A DNA stretch of 64,000 bases from Saccharomycopsis fibuligera x Saccharomycopsis cf. fibuligera (GCA_001936135.1 CP012820.1:682001-746000); one strand, 5' to 3'. Shown: positions 47,447-60,951, counted from the first letter of the stretch. Program-made: numbers and translations. The notes: a model not told the origin generated them from the letters alone.

Positions 47447-48293
47447 CTTGCAATGATTCAGCCTTTCAAATGCAACTCAAAGTCGTGGTTTATTTAATGT
47501 GGTTCTTCATTAGGGCAGCAATAGCATTATAAAGTCAAGTTTACCATATTTAACGAATACAGCCGTTATCTATACAGAAACGCTTGTATGCTAGAATAGG
47601 CTACTGGAAGGATGATAAAAAATATTAAATAAATGCATGTTTTGGCTAACTTAATTTAACTTCTTTCTAATTATCTGTCCGACTTATGTTTTGGCTTACT
47701 CCAAACTTTGCCAACAGACATCTTACCTAGTTTTCTTTCAATTTCATTTAACTTACCAGACCTAGTACGCATCTATAGACTAATTCAAGACTTAACTTCT
47801 GATGTAAATATTGAACCAAATAATTTTTTGCGAGTTAAGCCTTAAATGGTACACATGTTTGAAATGGTAAACCGTAGGTAATAATTGCAGTTTTATTAGA
47901 GAACTCTCGTCATTGGAATTCAGCTGAATTCTGACATTTAGCAAAATCTATTATATGAAGTGATCTGTCATACATCCGACTCTTGAGCACATGGCTTAGA
48001 GTTTTTCAGTAAAATTGCATTTCAACGAAAAGATGGCGATGATATATTTGAAGGCACCGGTGAGGGAGCATTACAAATAATAATTTGTGATATACTGTAC
48101 TTTGTAATAAAATGCTTTTCACTTTACAGAGAATGGCTTTCGGCCCGTGACTCATTTATTCTTTATTTTTTGAATACAGCCAATCGACTGGACTCATTAA
48201 CAAAATATAAGCAATGTGCTATATACGAAAATCACAAGAACATGAACTTGGGTGTGTATAATTGAAAAGAAAGACTCTTCATAACTACTCACT
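47333..48293. other. Convergent 1-kb gap PIH1 / AVT3
   Basis: A run of about 32 T lies at 47412-47443 and a perfect 16-base palindrome GAATTCAGCTGAATTC at 47916-47931. No ORF with an ATG of useful length, tRNA or other RNA gene is visible. Confidence 0.55.
47412..47443. repeat. T homopolymer of about 32 bases
   Basis: This pure T run lies about 80 bases past the PIH1 stop, in the convergent gap between PIH1 and AVT3. Confidence 0.9.
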
Positions 48294-51143
48294 TCAATAA
48301 ATCCAACTTTGTATAGTATTGAGTGAGGTATAAAGCATCATAAAGCATCCAAATATCAAGACCACCACATTGAAATAACAAGCTGTATGATTATTCAACC
48401 ATTTATTCCCATTATTCAACCTAGCATTCCCAGTACTCACTTCTTCTGCATAAGACTTAATATGAAGCAATGGAGGATAAATATAAATCAAAGGCACGCA
48501 GGCAAAACTTCCCACCATGGCGACAAACTTGTCCAAATCGGAGTTGCCAACCCATGCGACGAGTGATGTCCCAACAACTAATGCCACTCTAAACATGTTT
48601 TTATTCCATTTAATGGTGCTGTTGAACTTTCCGGACTTATGAGTGCCAAAGATGCCTGCTTCGAGGATTCTAATTGCCGGGAAAAGCTGAAGTGGGGTAG
48701 AGAGCAATATCGCGAGAGCATAAAGCAATTGCACGATGTTAACGGTTGCAGAATCCTGCGGGAAGTTGTTCAATATCACGGTCTGCACATTAGCCCCGTA
48801 GGCCAAGTAACATACAGCACCAATGGAAACGAAAACCAATGTAATGCCGACCATAACCCCACCTAGACAAGCTGTGAATTTTTGTGGATGTTTCATTGAT
48901 TCCTGAATTGGGATTAGAAGGCCAATACCTTCATAGGTGAAGACTGCGGTGCCTATGAAAGTAGTCCATTCGTTGGGGTTAAACCATTGTACTTGTTGGA
49001 TGCCGTGAGCAAAAATTTGAAAACTGCCGGTGTAGTATATATACACTATGCCTAAAAGAATGAAGAAATCTGCAACAAGGGCAGTTCCTGAAAGTTTGGC
49101 AATTTTGCGGGTTAGTGATAACGGAATAAATATGAGAAGTTGGACGAAGATTAACACGGGGATAGAGTAGCTTCCAGTACTTTTGTCGCCATTGCTACTA
49201 CTACGCCTTGCGAAGGCAATGAGTACAGATTGTAAATTTTGAGCAACAAACACAATATAAGCAGAAGCAAAACCAATCTGTGACAAAACAATGGATGTCA
49301 AAATGGCTTTACGCATAGTGGGGCCAAAGTACTTGTCACCAATATCTCCAAAACTGTTAACTTTCGCCTTTGTACGAGTATCAATAAGTAATAAGAAGCA
49401 CCAGTATGACAATGCTGAGAAGAAAACAAGGGTAACAACACAGAATAATAAACCTCCGTTGTAAAACCCTTTAGGTAAGAACAAAATCCCAGTGCCAATG
49501 AATGCCTTGAGAAGAAGCAACACTGACCTAAACGTCAGAGATTTAGCCTCAGGGTGATGATGGTGTTGTTTTGGCTTATGTGGTAATAATCGGTCATGCT
49601 CAGTTTCAATTGCTTCTTCAACATCAGTTTCAATGCCTTCTTCAGGGTATGGAACTTCCTCATCATCGTTGTCTTCCTCGTCGCTGAATTCTTCACCTGC
49701 AAAATGGCCATACAATGTCAAGAACTCAATAAAATTTCTAGTGAAGAATGTTGGCTTCTGGTCAACATTGCGCTTGCCTAACTTGGCATGCTTTTGGGCA
49801 ATGAAACTTCTTCTGAATCCCCCAGGGAGCAAAATTTCGCTGACGTTGAGATCGGGCTCAGCAATTGATCGATAATTATGAATATCACTGCCACTTCCAT
49901 TAGCATTGGCATAACCGTCTATCGCAAGATTGTTGGGATTGCTGTTGAAATTGTTGAAGTTTCCGAAACTCGAAACTGAAGCGGTTCTAGAAATGGTGGT
50001 GAAAGATTTGGCTCTGCGCGGTTGCCTGGCAGTGTGGTCCCTTTTCCAGTTATAAATTTCTCGATGGATATCACCACCTTGCAATTGAAGCGAGTCAAAC
50101 TCGTTACCACCACTAAACACTGATTCGTTTTCGTGGTTCACCATGCTATTGGACTGATTGATGTTTGCAATGTTGTTTTGGTTGGTTGTATTGGCATTGT
50201 TAGTATTGTTAGCGTTATTAGGGTTATTAATATTATTGTGGTTGGCACTACTACAATAACTAAAGTCATGATGGGATGACGCTGCCTCAGAATCATCATT
50301 GACCAAATGACGAGATATAATATCAATAGTAGCTGGATCTGGGTGTTCTGCATCAATGGAAAATGACGGACGTGGTGGCACTGGTGTCACTGTGCTACTT
50401 TCGTAGCGCTTGTTGTTAGTGTGAGTTGTAGTGGTACTAGTATCCAAGGTATCATTTGAGTTAGCTATTTTGTCAGAATTGTTATAATCATTCTTTCCAT
50501 TCACTTGAGAATTTTTGTCACCACCCTTATCGTTTTCTTTACCAGATTTTGAATGAGGGGTAACTTTTTGCTTACCCTTGCCATCACCTTGAGTATCCTT
50601 CCCTTCTTTTTTCATTTGTGGGGATTTTAACCCAAGCTTTGAAGTAGACTTCTTCAAGCTCATGGAAAGGAAAGATTCTCGATGTTGAGTGGCCCCATTA
50701 GCAGGAATAGTCCTTGGAATGGTCGAAAATCTGTCGTTTATTGTACTATATTCAACACTATCGTTATCATTATCACTGGAATTTCCGCTGCCGTTACCGC
50801 TGCTAGCAATAGTACCATCATCATTGGTTTTATTCTTCTTGGCACCAGAGTTACTTATTCTTCTGTAGGTTCTTGGGTCAGCAGCAATTTTATTATAGTG
50901 ACTGGAGCTGAAGTCTCCGTTATCAAAGTCTTGTTCCGGCTCCACCAAATATGGTCTGGGAATCAAAGAAGCATCGACTGGTTGCATTGCGTTACTGAGT
51001 CGACCAACGTTGAGAGGCTGCTGTCTGGGGTTGATGTCGGTATTAATGGCGGAACTTAGCGAGTCTAATAGCGATGAAGAGGAGGAATTATCATTCTCAT
51101 TGTATGGATGATGGAAGTCAGGAAGCTTACCAGGGGAGGCCAT
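48294..51143 (-). CDS. AVT3: Vacuolar amino acid transporter Avt3 (AAAP family)
   Basis: Avt3-type proteins export neutral amino acids from the vacuole. The 949-residue product has about 530 N-terminal residues of disordered Ser/Asn/Asp-rich sequence, including an Asn-Thr-Asn tract. An acidic block EEFSDEEDNDDEEVPYPEEG follows, and then the transporter core of about eleven membrane segments from about 540. The core opens with SLTFRSVLLLLKAFIGTGIL and FLPKGFYNGG, typical of this family. Later parts include SQIGFASAYIVFVAQNL, FTYEGIGLLIPIQESMKHPQ and PLQLFPAIRILEAGIFG. Yeast Avt3 and Avt4 also have long N-terminal regions and Avt4 is the alternative; position beside LTV1 favours AVT3, since these are near neighbours in S. 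cerevisiae. Confidence 0.9.
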   Translation of the reverse strand: MASPGKLPDFHHPYNENDNSSSSSLLDSLSSAINTDINPRQQPLNVGRLSNAMQPVDASLIPRPYLVEPEQDFDNGDFSSSHYNKIAADPRTYRRISNSGAKKNKTNDDGTIASSGNGSGNSSDNDNDSVEYSTINDRFSTIPRTIPANGATQHRESFLSMSLKKSTSKLGLKSPQMKKEGKDTQGDGKGKQKVTPHSKSGKENDKGGDKNSQVNGKNDYNNSDKIANSNDTLDTSTTTTHTNNKRYESSTVTPVPPRPSFSIDAEHPDPATIDIISRHLVNDDSEAASSHHDFSYCSSANHNNINNPNNANNTNNANTTNQNNIANINQSNSMVNHENESVFSGGNEFDSLQLQGGDIHREIYNWKRDHTARQPRRAKSFTTISRTASVSSFGNFNNFNSNPNNLAIDGYANANGSGSDIHNYRSIAEPDLNVSEILLPGGFRRSFIAQKHAKLGKRNVDQKPTFFTRNFIEFLTLYGHFAGEEFSDEEDNDDEEVPYPEEGIETDVEEAIETEHDRLLPHKPKQHHHHPEAKSLTFRSVLLLLKAFIGTGILFLPKGFYNGGLLFCVVTLVFFSALSYWCFLLLIDTRTKAKVNSFGDIGDKYFGPTMRKAILTSIVLSQIGFASAYIVFVAQNLQSVLIAFARRSSSNGDKSTGSYSIPVLIFVQLLIFIPLSLTRKIAKLSGTALVADFFILLGIVYIYYTGSFQIFAHGIQQVQWFNPNEWTTFIGTAVFTYEGIGLLIPIQESMKHPQKFTACLGGVMVGITLVFVSIGAVCYLAYGANVQTVILNNFPQDSATVNIVQLLYALAILLSTPLQLFPAIRILEAGIFGTHKSGKFNSTIKWNKNMFRVALVVGTSLVAWVGNSDLDKFVAMVGSFACVPLIYIYPPLLHIKSYAEEVSTGNARLNNGNKWLNNHTACYFNVVVLIFGCFMMLYTSLNTIQSWIY

Positions 51144-51530
51144 TTTAGAATGCGGTAGCTAATAATTGAGAAAAATTTCGAGGTTTAGAAGCGTAGTTGA
51201 TTTGTGGTGGTGTTTATGGATTTGAAGATGAACTTGGCAGTTATGAATACAAGCAGTTACTAAGCAGCGCACGTGTGGAGGCAATAACGGTCAAACTGAT
51301 AGTATTCAGACGTTACTTAAAGCAAATGAACAGCAGTAGCAGTAGAAATAAATTAATACAAGACACTGTATAATCTAGTAGTGAGCTGTGAGTGTGCTGC
51401 TGTGTGTTTTTAGACTGTTACTGCTGTTGTTTGAAGTATTTTGCTCTTAATTGAAATTCGGAGAGTACTTTCTATCATATTTTATAAAGTTTTGGGAACC
51501 ACTGGGGCGGCTCCTTTGCTCGGCTGGAAA

Positions 51531-51577
<47 letters not shown>

Positions 51578-51670
51578 TAATTTTATCGTAGTAGTTATTG
51601 AATAATATGTCAAGCAGGCTGTATGCCCACTGATTTCAGATACGCTTTCAATAGCATAACTACCAGCACA
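51144..51670. promoter_or_regulatory. Divergent promoter AVT3 / LTV1 with CACGTG and a long T run
   Basis: CACGTG is at 51270-51275 on the AVT3 side. A run of about 41 T at 51536-51576 lies about 95 bases before the LTV1 start, preceded by AAATAAAATTTT, which resembles RRPE. An in-frame ATG at 51623 lies upstream of the preferred LTV1 start. No other gene is visible. Confidence 0.55.
51536..51576. repeat. T homopolymer of about 41 bases
   Basis: This pure T run is on the coding strand of LTV1, close to where its transcription should start. Confidence 0.9.
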
Positions 51671-52951
51671 ATGTCCACTAGAAAGAGATTTAATAAGAAG
51701 AACGCTCAGACGTTTGCTCTTGTGTATCGTTCCCACGAGGACGCCCAGTTCTATGACGAAGATGCTGGCCAGCATGTGCTTGTACCAGTTAACAAGAAAT
51801 CAAATCATAAAAATGAAAACAACAACAACAACAACAATATCGACAACATCAACAACAACAATAACCAGGCACCCTTACCACACAATACCAAGATCAAGAC
51901 CAAAGCACAGCTAGAAAAGGAACTTGCCGATGAACTTGAAGCCGGAAAAATCAGAGGCAACGAGGGTGAAGCTGCTTTGTATGGTATCACTTATGATGAT
52001 TCCAGTTATGATTACATGCAGCATTTGAGAACTATCGGCGACGGCCATGGGGTTTTTATTCCAAAGAAGAGCGGAGAAGAAGCAGGCAGTAGTAGCCATA
52101 AAGCCAAGGAGATCCAATTCAAAGACGAGTTGCCTATTGCTGATTTGGAAGAAGAAGCCAGACGCAAGCAGATCACTTATCAAGATATGCAAAATGTGCC
52201 AGATTCGATTGCCGGGTTCAAGCCAGACATGGATCCGAGGTTGAGAGAAGTGCTTGAAGCGCTTGAAGATGAAGAGTATGTTGAAGAAGATGAAGACGTT
52301 TTCAATGACTTGTTGCAGGGTGGGGAAAGAAGCGATGATGACTACTATGATGAAGAAGACGAGTGGGATTTGGACAATTTTGATGATGCTGGGTATGATA
52401 GTGACCAGTTCAAAAAAGAAGGTGATCAAGGATGGGAGGCTGATTTCCGTAAATTCGAGCACTTCACTAAAAATAAGAAAAATGAGTGGGATAGCGACGA
52501 TGAGTTTGAAGATGAAGAAGAGGAAGATAATGACACGGTGCCAGAATTACCGGCAATTAGTCATATCAAGGGAAAGGGGAAGAGCAAAACGAAACAACGC
52601 AAGAAGAAAGGCGCAATGACAGATACCTCCTCTTTTTCCATGTCATCGTCGGCATTATTCCGTTCTGAAGGACTAACGGTGCTCGATGATAAGTTTGAGA
52701 GACTTCAGCTTAATTATGACGAAGAGGATGAAGAAGATGAACAAGCTGAAGAAGCCAAGGAGTTTGATCTCAAGAAAGAACGTACCGATTTCGAAGGTAT
52801 GTTGGACGATTTCTTGGAGAACTACGAGTTGGAGAAAGGTGGACGACGGATTGTAAAGAAGAACGAGACTAAGAAGAAACTTCAACAGGCAGCAGACAGT
52901 GTGTCGCGAGGCAAGCTTGCGAAGAAGAGAAACAAGAAAATTGTGATATAG
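51671..52951 (+). CDS. LTV1: 40S ribosome biogenesis factor Ltv1
   Basis: Ltv1 binds the head of pre-40S subunits and escorts them to the cytoplasm before release by casein kinase. The 426-residue protein starts MSTRKRFNKKNAQTFALVYR, then SHEDAQFYDEDAGQHVLVPV, which matches the yeast N-terminus. Further family blocks are GITYDDSSYDYMQHLRTIGD near 102-121, HGVFIPKK, VPDSIAGFKPDMDPRLREVL, acidic runs, FDKKER-like DLKKERTDFEGMLDDFLENY and a basic C-terminus. An Asn-rich insert follows the N-terminal domain. The ATG at 51671 fits the family start; one at 51623 would add 16 residues. Confidence 0.93.
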   Translation: MSTRKRFNKKNAQTFALVYRSHEDAQFYDEDAGQHVLVPVNKKSNHKNENNNNNNNIDNINNNNNQAPLPHNTKIKTKAQLEKELADELEAGKIRGNEGEAALYGITYDDSSYDYMQHLRTIGDGHGVFIPKKSGEEAGSSSHKAKEIQFKDELPIADLEEEARRKQITYQDMQNVPDSIAGFKPDMDPRLREVLEALEDEEYVEEDEDVFNDLLQGGERSDDDYYDEEDEWDLDNFDDAGYDSDQFKKEGDQGWEADFRKFEHFTKNKKNEWDSDDEFEDEEEEDNDTVPELPAISHIKGKGKSKTKQRKKKGAMTDTSSFSMSSSALFRSEGLTVLDDKFERLQLNYDEEDEEDEQAEEAKEFDLKKERTDFEGMLDDFLENYELEKGGRRIVKKNETKKKLQQAADSVSRGKLAKKRNKKIVI

Positions 52952-53271
52952 ATCAGAAGAAGAGCGACCACAGTTTATATTGTATATACTCAATAGGACA
53001 CTTTAATATCCTGTGTTGATATTATTGATATTATTGCCAGAGTAGAGTAAGGTAGAGCAGAGTAGAATAGAGTAGGATAGAGTAGAATAGAGTGACAGTA
53101 ATAAGGTGTGTGGATGTGGTGTATGGGCTGGTTGCGAGCACCACACTTATCCATCGGCAGCGTTAGTACCATCAAGTACCGACAATAACAGTGATGATGA
53201 CAGTGATGGCAAGCTGAGCTGTCTATAGTTGATACTCTAATTGATCCAATACCATCATCCATCACCTTTCA
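52952..53271. other. LTV1-KOG1 intergenic region with a decamer tandem repeat
   Basis: The only notable content is the imperfect AGAGTAGAAT decamer array at 53039-53093. The rest must hold the LTV1 terminator and KOG1 promoter. No gene is seen. Confidence 0.5.
53039..53093. repeat. Imperfect 10-base tandem repeat (AGAGTAGAAT / AGAGTAGGAT)
   Basis: About five copies lie between LTV1 and KOG1; the central three are nearly identical. Confidence 0.85.
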
Positions 53272-56200
53272 ATGTCGCCACCCGTACAGATCGACATCGG
53301 TGCAGATACTGACATCGATGGCTACCCTCTCAGTTTTGACGGCCTCAGCACCAACGACGACATCAAGCCTCTCAACAACAAAACCCGCCACGGCTTTGAT
53401 GAAGCTTACGCTGACTACCAGCAGCACTTACAACACTTTTATCTCTATTTCCATGGCAAAAAATACCAGGACAATTTCACTGCAATTAGTGAAGCAGAAA
53501 AGAGGCTCAAGGGAAGATACTATGAGTTTGCTCATGATTGGAAAAATGGGCGTAATAAGGTCAATACTACCCAAGGCGGTATCTTTATCTGTTTGAACAC
53601 CACAGTAGACCCACCAGACAATAAGAAGGGAAAACCTTGTGCAACTACTGAAGGTTGGATCAATCCACATAGTTTTGCAAAAAGTTTGGCTGTACAAAAT
53701 ACGCATAGTATTGCCGCTGCTGCGGTGGCTGATAATGTTATGAAACAGTACAAAGCATTGCTGATGAAAACCACATTCAAGACTTTCCCCGATGCTGTAA
53801 TCGATGACTTGCGTAAAGCACTAATGACGTGGCGTCGTTCCAATAAAGAATCCGGAGCTAACGGTAGCAGCAATAACACTAATCGTTTTTTATTTCACTA
53901 TAACGGTCATGGTGTACCCAATCCTACAGCTTCTGGCGAGTTTTGGGTGTTCAATCGACAGTACACCCAGTATATTCCTGTGCAAATCAGCGAATTGCAA
54001 ACTTGGCTTGGGGCTCCTTCAGTGTTAGTATTCGATTGTAATAAGGCTGGTAATTTGGTCAATAGTTTTAAGCATTCGACTCAGGTGAAAATTGACCAAT
54101 ATAATGAGCTCCAGCGAAAATTCAAAGAAGAAGAACAACTTGCGGCTGCCGCTGGTGGAATTGGCGGTGCTGGTTCTGGTTATGGCACAAGTGCTTCTTC
54201 GACTCCTCCAGGAGGACCAGGATCTTATTCTAATGGCAATGGCTTCGCTCAAGCAGGTCCGCAAAGTGCCAGATCAATGAAGAATAACCCATACCTTGCT
54301 GCCAACAATCCAAGCCAGTTTTTGGATTGTTACCAGTTCGCTGCTTGTTCTTCCGACGAATTCTTGCCCTCTGACCCAGCGTTGCCTGCTGATTTGTTCA
54401 CTTGTTGCATGACTACCCCAATAGAGATCTCTGTTAAGTTTTTTTTGCTTCGTAATCCACTAACTGCTTCTTACTACAAGGGTCTCTTTGATGTGGATTT
54501 ATTCAATGTTAATTCTGATTTCAAGCAAAAAGAGCACAAACTTAGAGAATTTGATGTACTGTACTTTAAGCGTACTCCTGAGAAAAAAGATCAAATTGCT
54601 GATTTAATTTATATTTATACTTCTATTACCGATACTATTGCATATACTATGGTGCCACGGAACTTGTTTAGACGGTGTTTCAGACAAGATGCTGCTTGCT
54701 CAGCATTATTCAGAAACTTTTTGCTAGCACAACGAATCATGAAATATTACAACTGTAACCCAATTTCTGATCCAGTATTGCCGGATTGTCATGATAATGA
54801 ACTTTGGCAACACTGGGATTTAGCAATTGAGCATTTTTTGACAAGTTTGGTACAATTGAAGCAACTTGAACCATCGGGTTCACTTTCTCAGGCTCTAGAC
54901 AATTCCAAACTTTACATTTTTACCAATTTTTTCGACACATCTTTGGATCATTTGAAAAATTGGATCCAACATGGCCATTATACGATGGTACCCCCGCCAC
55001 AATTGACAATGATATTGCAATTGCTTTTAACCCCAAAGTACAGAGCTCGAGCGTTGAAGATGCTTGCATTTTTTGTCGATTTAGGTCCTTGGGCAGTGCT
55101 GTTGGCTCTTAACGTTGGGGTTTTCCCATACGTGGTGAAATTATTACAATCGCCAGTTATTCAACTTAAGCCAATGTTGACATTTGTATGGGCCAAATTG
55201 TTGGCTTGCGATTATAAGAACATGCAATATGACTTGTATGCCTCCAACGGTGGTTGTTTCAAATATTTCTATTATATGCTTTTACCCGAAAAAGAAGCGC
55301 TTAGTGCATTGCAAATGCGTCATAAGAATGCTTATTTTAACAGCATCGATCAGCAAGCTCAGGAGCAAAAAGATTTGGAAGCAAAAATTGGGAGACCAGC
55401 ATTGTCTATATTCAAAGATGGTAAAGAGGATTATGAAAATGATATCGTTACAGGTGAAGATGGATCGGGAAATGATGAAGAAACAGCAGCGGCAGCCAGT
55501 GCAGCAGCGGCAGCGGAAGAACATGATTTCGAAGCGCAGCCTAATAAAATCATTGATTTTGATAATGATGTTGGACTCACTTTTCACCATTTGACAGTAA
55601 CTCTTGTGGTACTAACACTTTTCATAAAAGATTACCCCAACGCCAGAGATAAGTTGCTTGACTTGGATTTGTTCTTGAGAGTTATGGGTTTAATCGAACG
55701 AGGAAAAAAGACTCATCCTAGCTTACAACTTTGGGGTGCATTGTTCTTGTCGCAGGTATGGTTGAATTCACCACTGGCTAAGTATTTGGCATACAAGGCG
55801 GAAATCTTGCCTAGATTGGTAAAAATGTTTCGTGATAGAGATAGCATTGCTGATTTGAGAGCTGCAATTATTACGTGCTTCACTAACTATTTGACAATTT
55901 ATGATGTCGATGCTGCTGGCAATGTGATTGGTAGTTCTGGTATTGGTGGCACAGGTACTGGCGCAGGCTCTGGTAGTGCCGCTGGTAACAAACTCACGGA
56001 AGAACTCGAATTGTTGGAAGTTGAACTTGCTGAAGCAGTACTTAATCACGTTTATGATGCTTCTGTGGCAGTGCGCAAAGAAATGGTAATTTTTTTATCT
56101 ACTTTTATCTATAAATACTTGGCATTTTTTCAATTAGCGGCATTCTCATCATTACAAGAAGAAATTGTTATTATTGAGGCACATGAAGAATTGTTTGAGT

Positions 56201-58218
56201 TTCGCCGTAAAGCACAAATTTACGGCACAATTTACAGTGCTAGTTGGAAAGCTTTGTTGGTTTTTAGTTCTGATTCCCATGATGAGGTACAACAGCTTGC
56301 GGAACAGGTCATTATTTATGTAGTAAAATCAATTAGTGAAAACTCGGACTTGAAGGAACCGTTTCAGTATTGTTATGACTACCTTGTGCAGAAGTTGGTC
56401 AAGGATAATGGAAGTACCGATGGTGGATCTTACAATGATTTTGAAGATAGTTTTGGCAGAAGTAGCAGGAAGAACAGAAGAGTGGTGTCGATGTATAATG
56501 GTTCTAATAGTGGTAATAGCACAACTGGTGGTGCTCGTGGTGTTAATCAACGTCGTTCTAAGAGAAAATCCTCTGGTGCTCATGATAATAACTATAGCGA
56601 TCGGGAATCACTTAATTCCGTGACATCTTCAAGATCGTTTAGTGGAGTTGACGGGCTTATTCATAAGACCATTTCGATTTCCAATTTTATCAAGTCAATG
56701 GCAGGTTACAATAATGATGAAAACTATGGTCATACTGCAAGTGATGAAAACCAGCAACAACGAGTAAGAAGACATAATAGTTTCAGTGGTGCAGGGGCGG
56801 GAGGTCATCATGGTTATCATCCACAGTACCATCTGTTTAAGTCAGCAGCTAACTATAATCTTTTTGATGGGCAATCTTATGGGTCATTGCCTCATCCATT
56901 GCCGCCGCGATTTGATCCTAAATTGTTACAGCAACAATTGCTGAATCCGCAACTACCATTTAAGTCCAGATTATTGGAATTTTTCACTGAGTATTATCAA
57001 TTTCCGCAGCTTAGTCCATGGCCTGAAAGTCATCCATTGATTGATGAATATGATTTGAAATTTGGCAGGTGGAGAAAACTGAGAAACGATGCATATATTG
57101 CAAAGACTCAGGGAGATAAAGAGCTATCTTTAAAAGGTGACTGGTCAGTGCCATTGAATACTTTGGCTACAGGGGTGCCTACTACTAAAGTTTTTGAGTT
57201 TATGCAGTTTGATCCATACTTAGTCACATCGGACAGTAAAGATGTGGTTAGTGTATGGGATTATGAAAAAAATGAAAACTTGTGTCAATTTAGTAATAAC
57301 AATCCAGTGGGAAGCCGGATTAGTCAGTTACAATTCATGAATGAGGACGATATTCCGATTTTGCTTGTTGGTTGCAATGATGGTGCCATCAAGTTGTACA
57401 AATATTTTGATGATCTTGAAAGATGTCGTTTGATTTCATCATGGCAAACTATGAATGATGTGATGGGCATCAATGATGGTACAAATTTTGTCTTTGAATG
57501 GCAGCAAGCTAGAGGAGATCTATTAGCAACCGGGAACATCAAGACCATCAATATTTGGAACGCATTCAAGGAAAAATGCGGGCAAAAAATTGCCAAGCGG
57601 TCTCCAACACCAATTGTTGCCCTTACTAGTGATCAACTAGATGGCAATATTTTTTCTGCTGGATTTGTGGACGGGGATATTCGAGTTTACGATAAGAGAT
57701 GTGGCAAGAGAGATGCGATGATTAGAGAATGGCTGGGCCGCAGTAAGGACCCATCCATACCATCGCGTAACTCAATCACCAATATTCATATGCAGCGCGG
57801 TGGGTTCAGGGAGCTTATTAGTGCCACCAATACAGGGCTTGTGCAAGTCTGGGATATCAGAATGCAAGAGCCAATGGACAGCTTCCAAGTTGGTGGAGGT
57901 TTGAAGAGCATGAAGGTCCATGAACACGCCCCCGTTTTCGCTACTGGGTCAGAATCAGTAAGACTTTGGAGTACTGCAGGCCACGCAGTCAGCGATTTCT
58001 ACAATGACCAGAGAAACCCGAATTTAAATCATAAGAACTACAGTTACGGTAGCAGCAGCCACAGCTATAGTTATGGTTATGGTAATAATAATGGTGGTAA
58101 AGTTGGCGGTCATATTGCGAATTTGTCGTTGCATCCACACAAGATGGTGCTTGCTGCTTCATCGGCCAACGATGGGCGGATCAACGTATACCATGCAGCA
58201 GCTCCTGAGCAGATATGA
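53272..58218 (+). CDS. KOG1: TORC1 subunit Kog1 (Raptor family)
   Basis: Kog1 is the scaffold that presents substrates to Tor kinase in TORC1 at the vacuole. The 1,648-residue protein (yeast 1,557) has the raptor N-terminal caspase-like domain, with HYNGHGVPNPTASGEFWVFN near 208-227 and SVLVFDCNKAGNLV near 250-263. A Gly/Ser insertion follows, then YQFAACSSDEFLPSDPALPA and DLFTCCMTTPIE. Armadillo/HEAT-like helices run through the middle (PPPQLTMILQLLLTPKYRAR, FVDLGPWAVLLALNVGVFPY, VKLLQSPVIQLKPMLTFVWA). A Ser/Asn-rich linker precedes seven WD40 blades from about 1,290 to the end. Ala and Gly/Ala tracts interrupt the helical part. The start is the first ATG; the identity is certain. Confidence 0.97.
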   Translation: MSPPVQIDIGADTDIDGYPLSFDGLSTNDDIKPLNNKTRHGFDEAYADYQQHLQHFYLYFHGKKYQDNFTAISEAEKRLKGRYYEFAHDWKNGRNKVNTTQGGIFICLNTTVDPPDNKKGKPCATTEGWINPHSFAKSLAVQNTHSIAAAAVADNVMKQYKALLMKTTFKTFPDAVIDDLRKALMTWRRSNKESGANGSSNNTNRFLFHYNGHGVPNPTASGEFWVFNRQYTQYIPVQISELQTWLGAPSVLVFDCNKAGNLVNSFKHSTQVKIDQYNELQRKFKEEEQLAAAAGGIGGAGSGYGTSASSTPPGGPGSYSNGNGFAQAGPQSARSMKNNPYLAANNPSQFLDCYQFAACSSDEFLPSDPALPADLFTCCMTTPIEISVKFFLLRNPLTASYYKGLFDVDLFNVNSDFKQKEHKLREFDVLYFKRTPEKKDQIADLIYIYTSITDTIAYTMVPRNLFRRCFRQDAACSALFRNFLLAQRIMKYYNCNPISDPVLPDCHDNELWQHWDLAIEHFLTSLVQLKQLEPSGSLSQALDNSKLYIFTNFFDTSLDHLKNWIQHGHYTMVPPPQLTMILQLLLTPKYRARALKMLAFFVDLGPWAVLLALNVGVFPYVVKLLQSPVIQLKPMLTFVWAKLLACDYKNMQYDLYASNGGCFKYFYYMLLPEKEALSALQMRHKNAYFNSIDQQAQEQKDLEAKIGRPALSIFKDGKEDYENDIVTGEDGSGNDEETAAAASAAAAAEEHDFEAQPNKIIDFDNDVGLTFHHLTVTLVVLTLFIKDYPNARDKLLDLDLFLRVMGLIERGKKTHPSLQLWGALFLSQVWLNSPLAKYLAYKAEILPRLVKMFRDRDSIADLRAAIITCFTNYLTIYDVDAAGNVIGSSGIGGTGTGAGSGSAAGNKLTEELELLEVELAEAVLNHVYDASVAVRKEMVIFLSTFIYKYLAFFQLAAFSSLQEEIVIIEAHEELFEFRRKAQIYGTIYSASWKALLVFSSDSHDEVQQLAEQVIIYVVKSISENSDLKEPFQYCYDYLVQKLVKDNGSTDGGSYNDFEDSFGRSSRKNRRVVSMYNGSNSGNSTTGGARGVNQRRSKRKSSGAHDNNYSDRESLNSVTSSRSFSGVDGLIHKTISISNFIKSMAGYNNDENYGHTASDENQQQRVRRHNSFSGAGAGGHHGYHPQYHLFKSAANYNLFDGQSYGSLPHPLPPRFDPKLLQQQLLNPQLPFKSRLLEFFTEYYQFPQLSPWPESHPLIDEYDLKFGRWRKLRNDAYIAKTQGDKELSLKGDWSVPLNTLATGVPTTKVFEFMQFDPYLVTSDSKDVVSVWDYEKNENLCQFSNNNPVGSRISQLQFMNEDDIPILLVGCNDGAIKLYKYFDDLERCRLISSWQTMNDVMGINDGTNFVFEWQQARGDLLATGNIKTINIWNAFKEKCGQKIAKRSPTPIVALTSDQLDGNIFSAGFVDGDIRVYDKRCGKRDAMIREWLGRSKDPSIPSRNSITNIHMQRGGFRELISATNTGLVQVWDIRMQEPMDSFQVGGGLKSMKVHEHAPVFATGSESVRLWSTAGHAVSDFYNDQRNPNLNHKNYSYGSSSHSYSYGYGNNNGGKVGGHIANLSLHPHKMVLAASSANDGRINVYHAAAPEQI

Positions 58219-60951
<2,733 letters not shown>

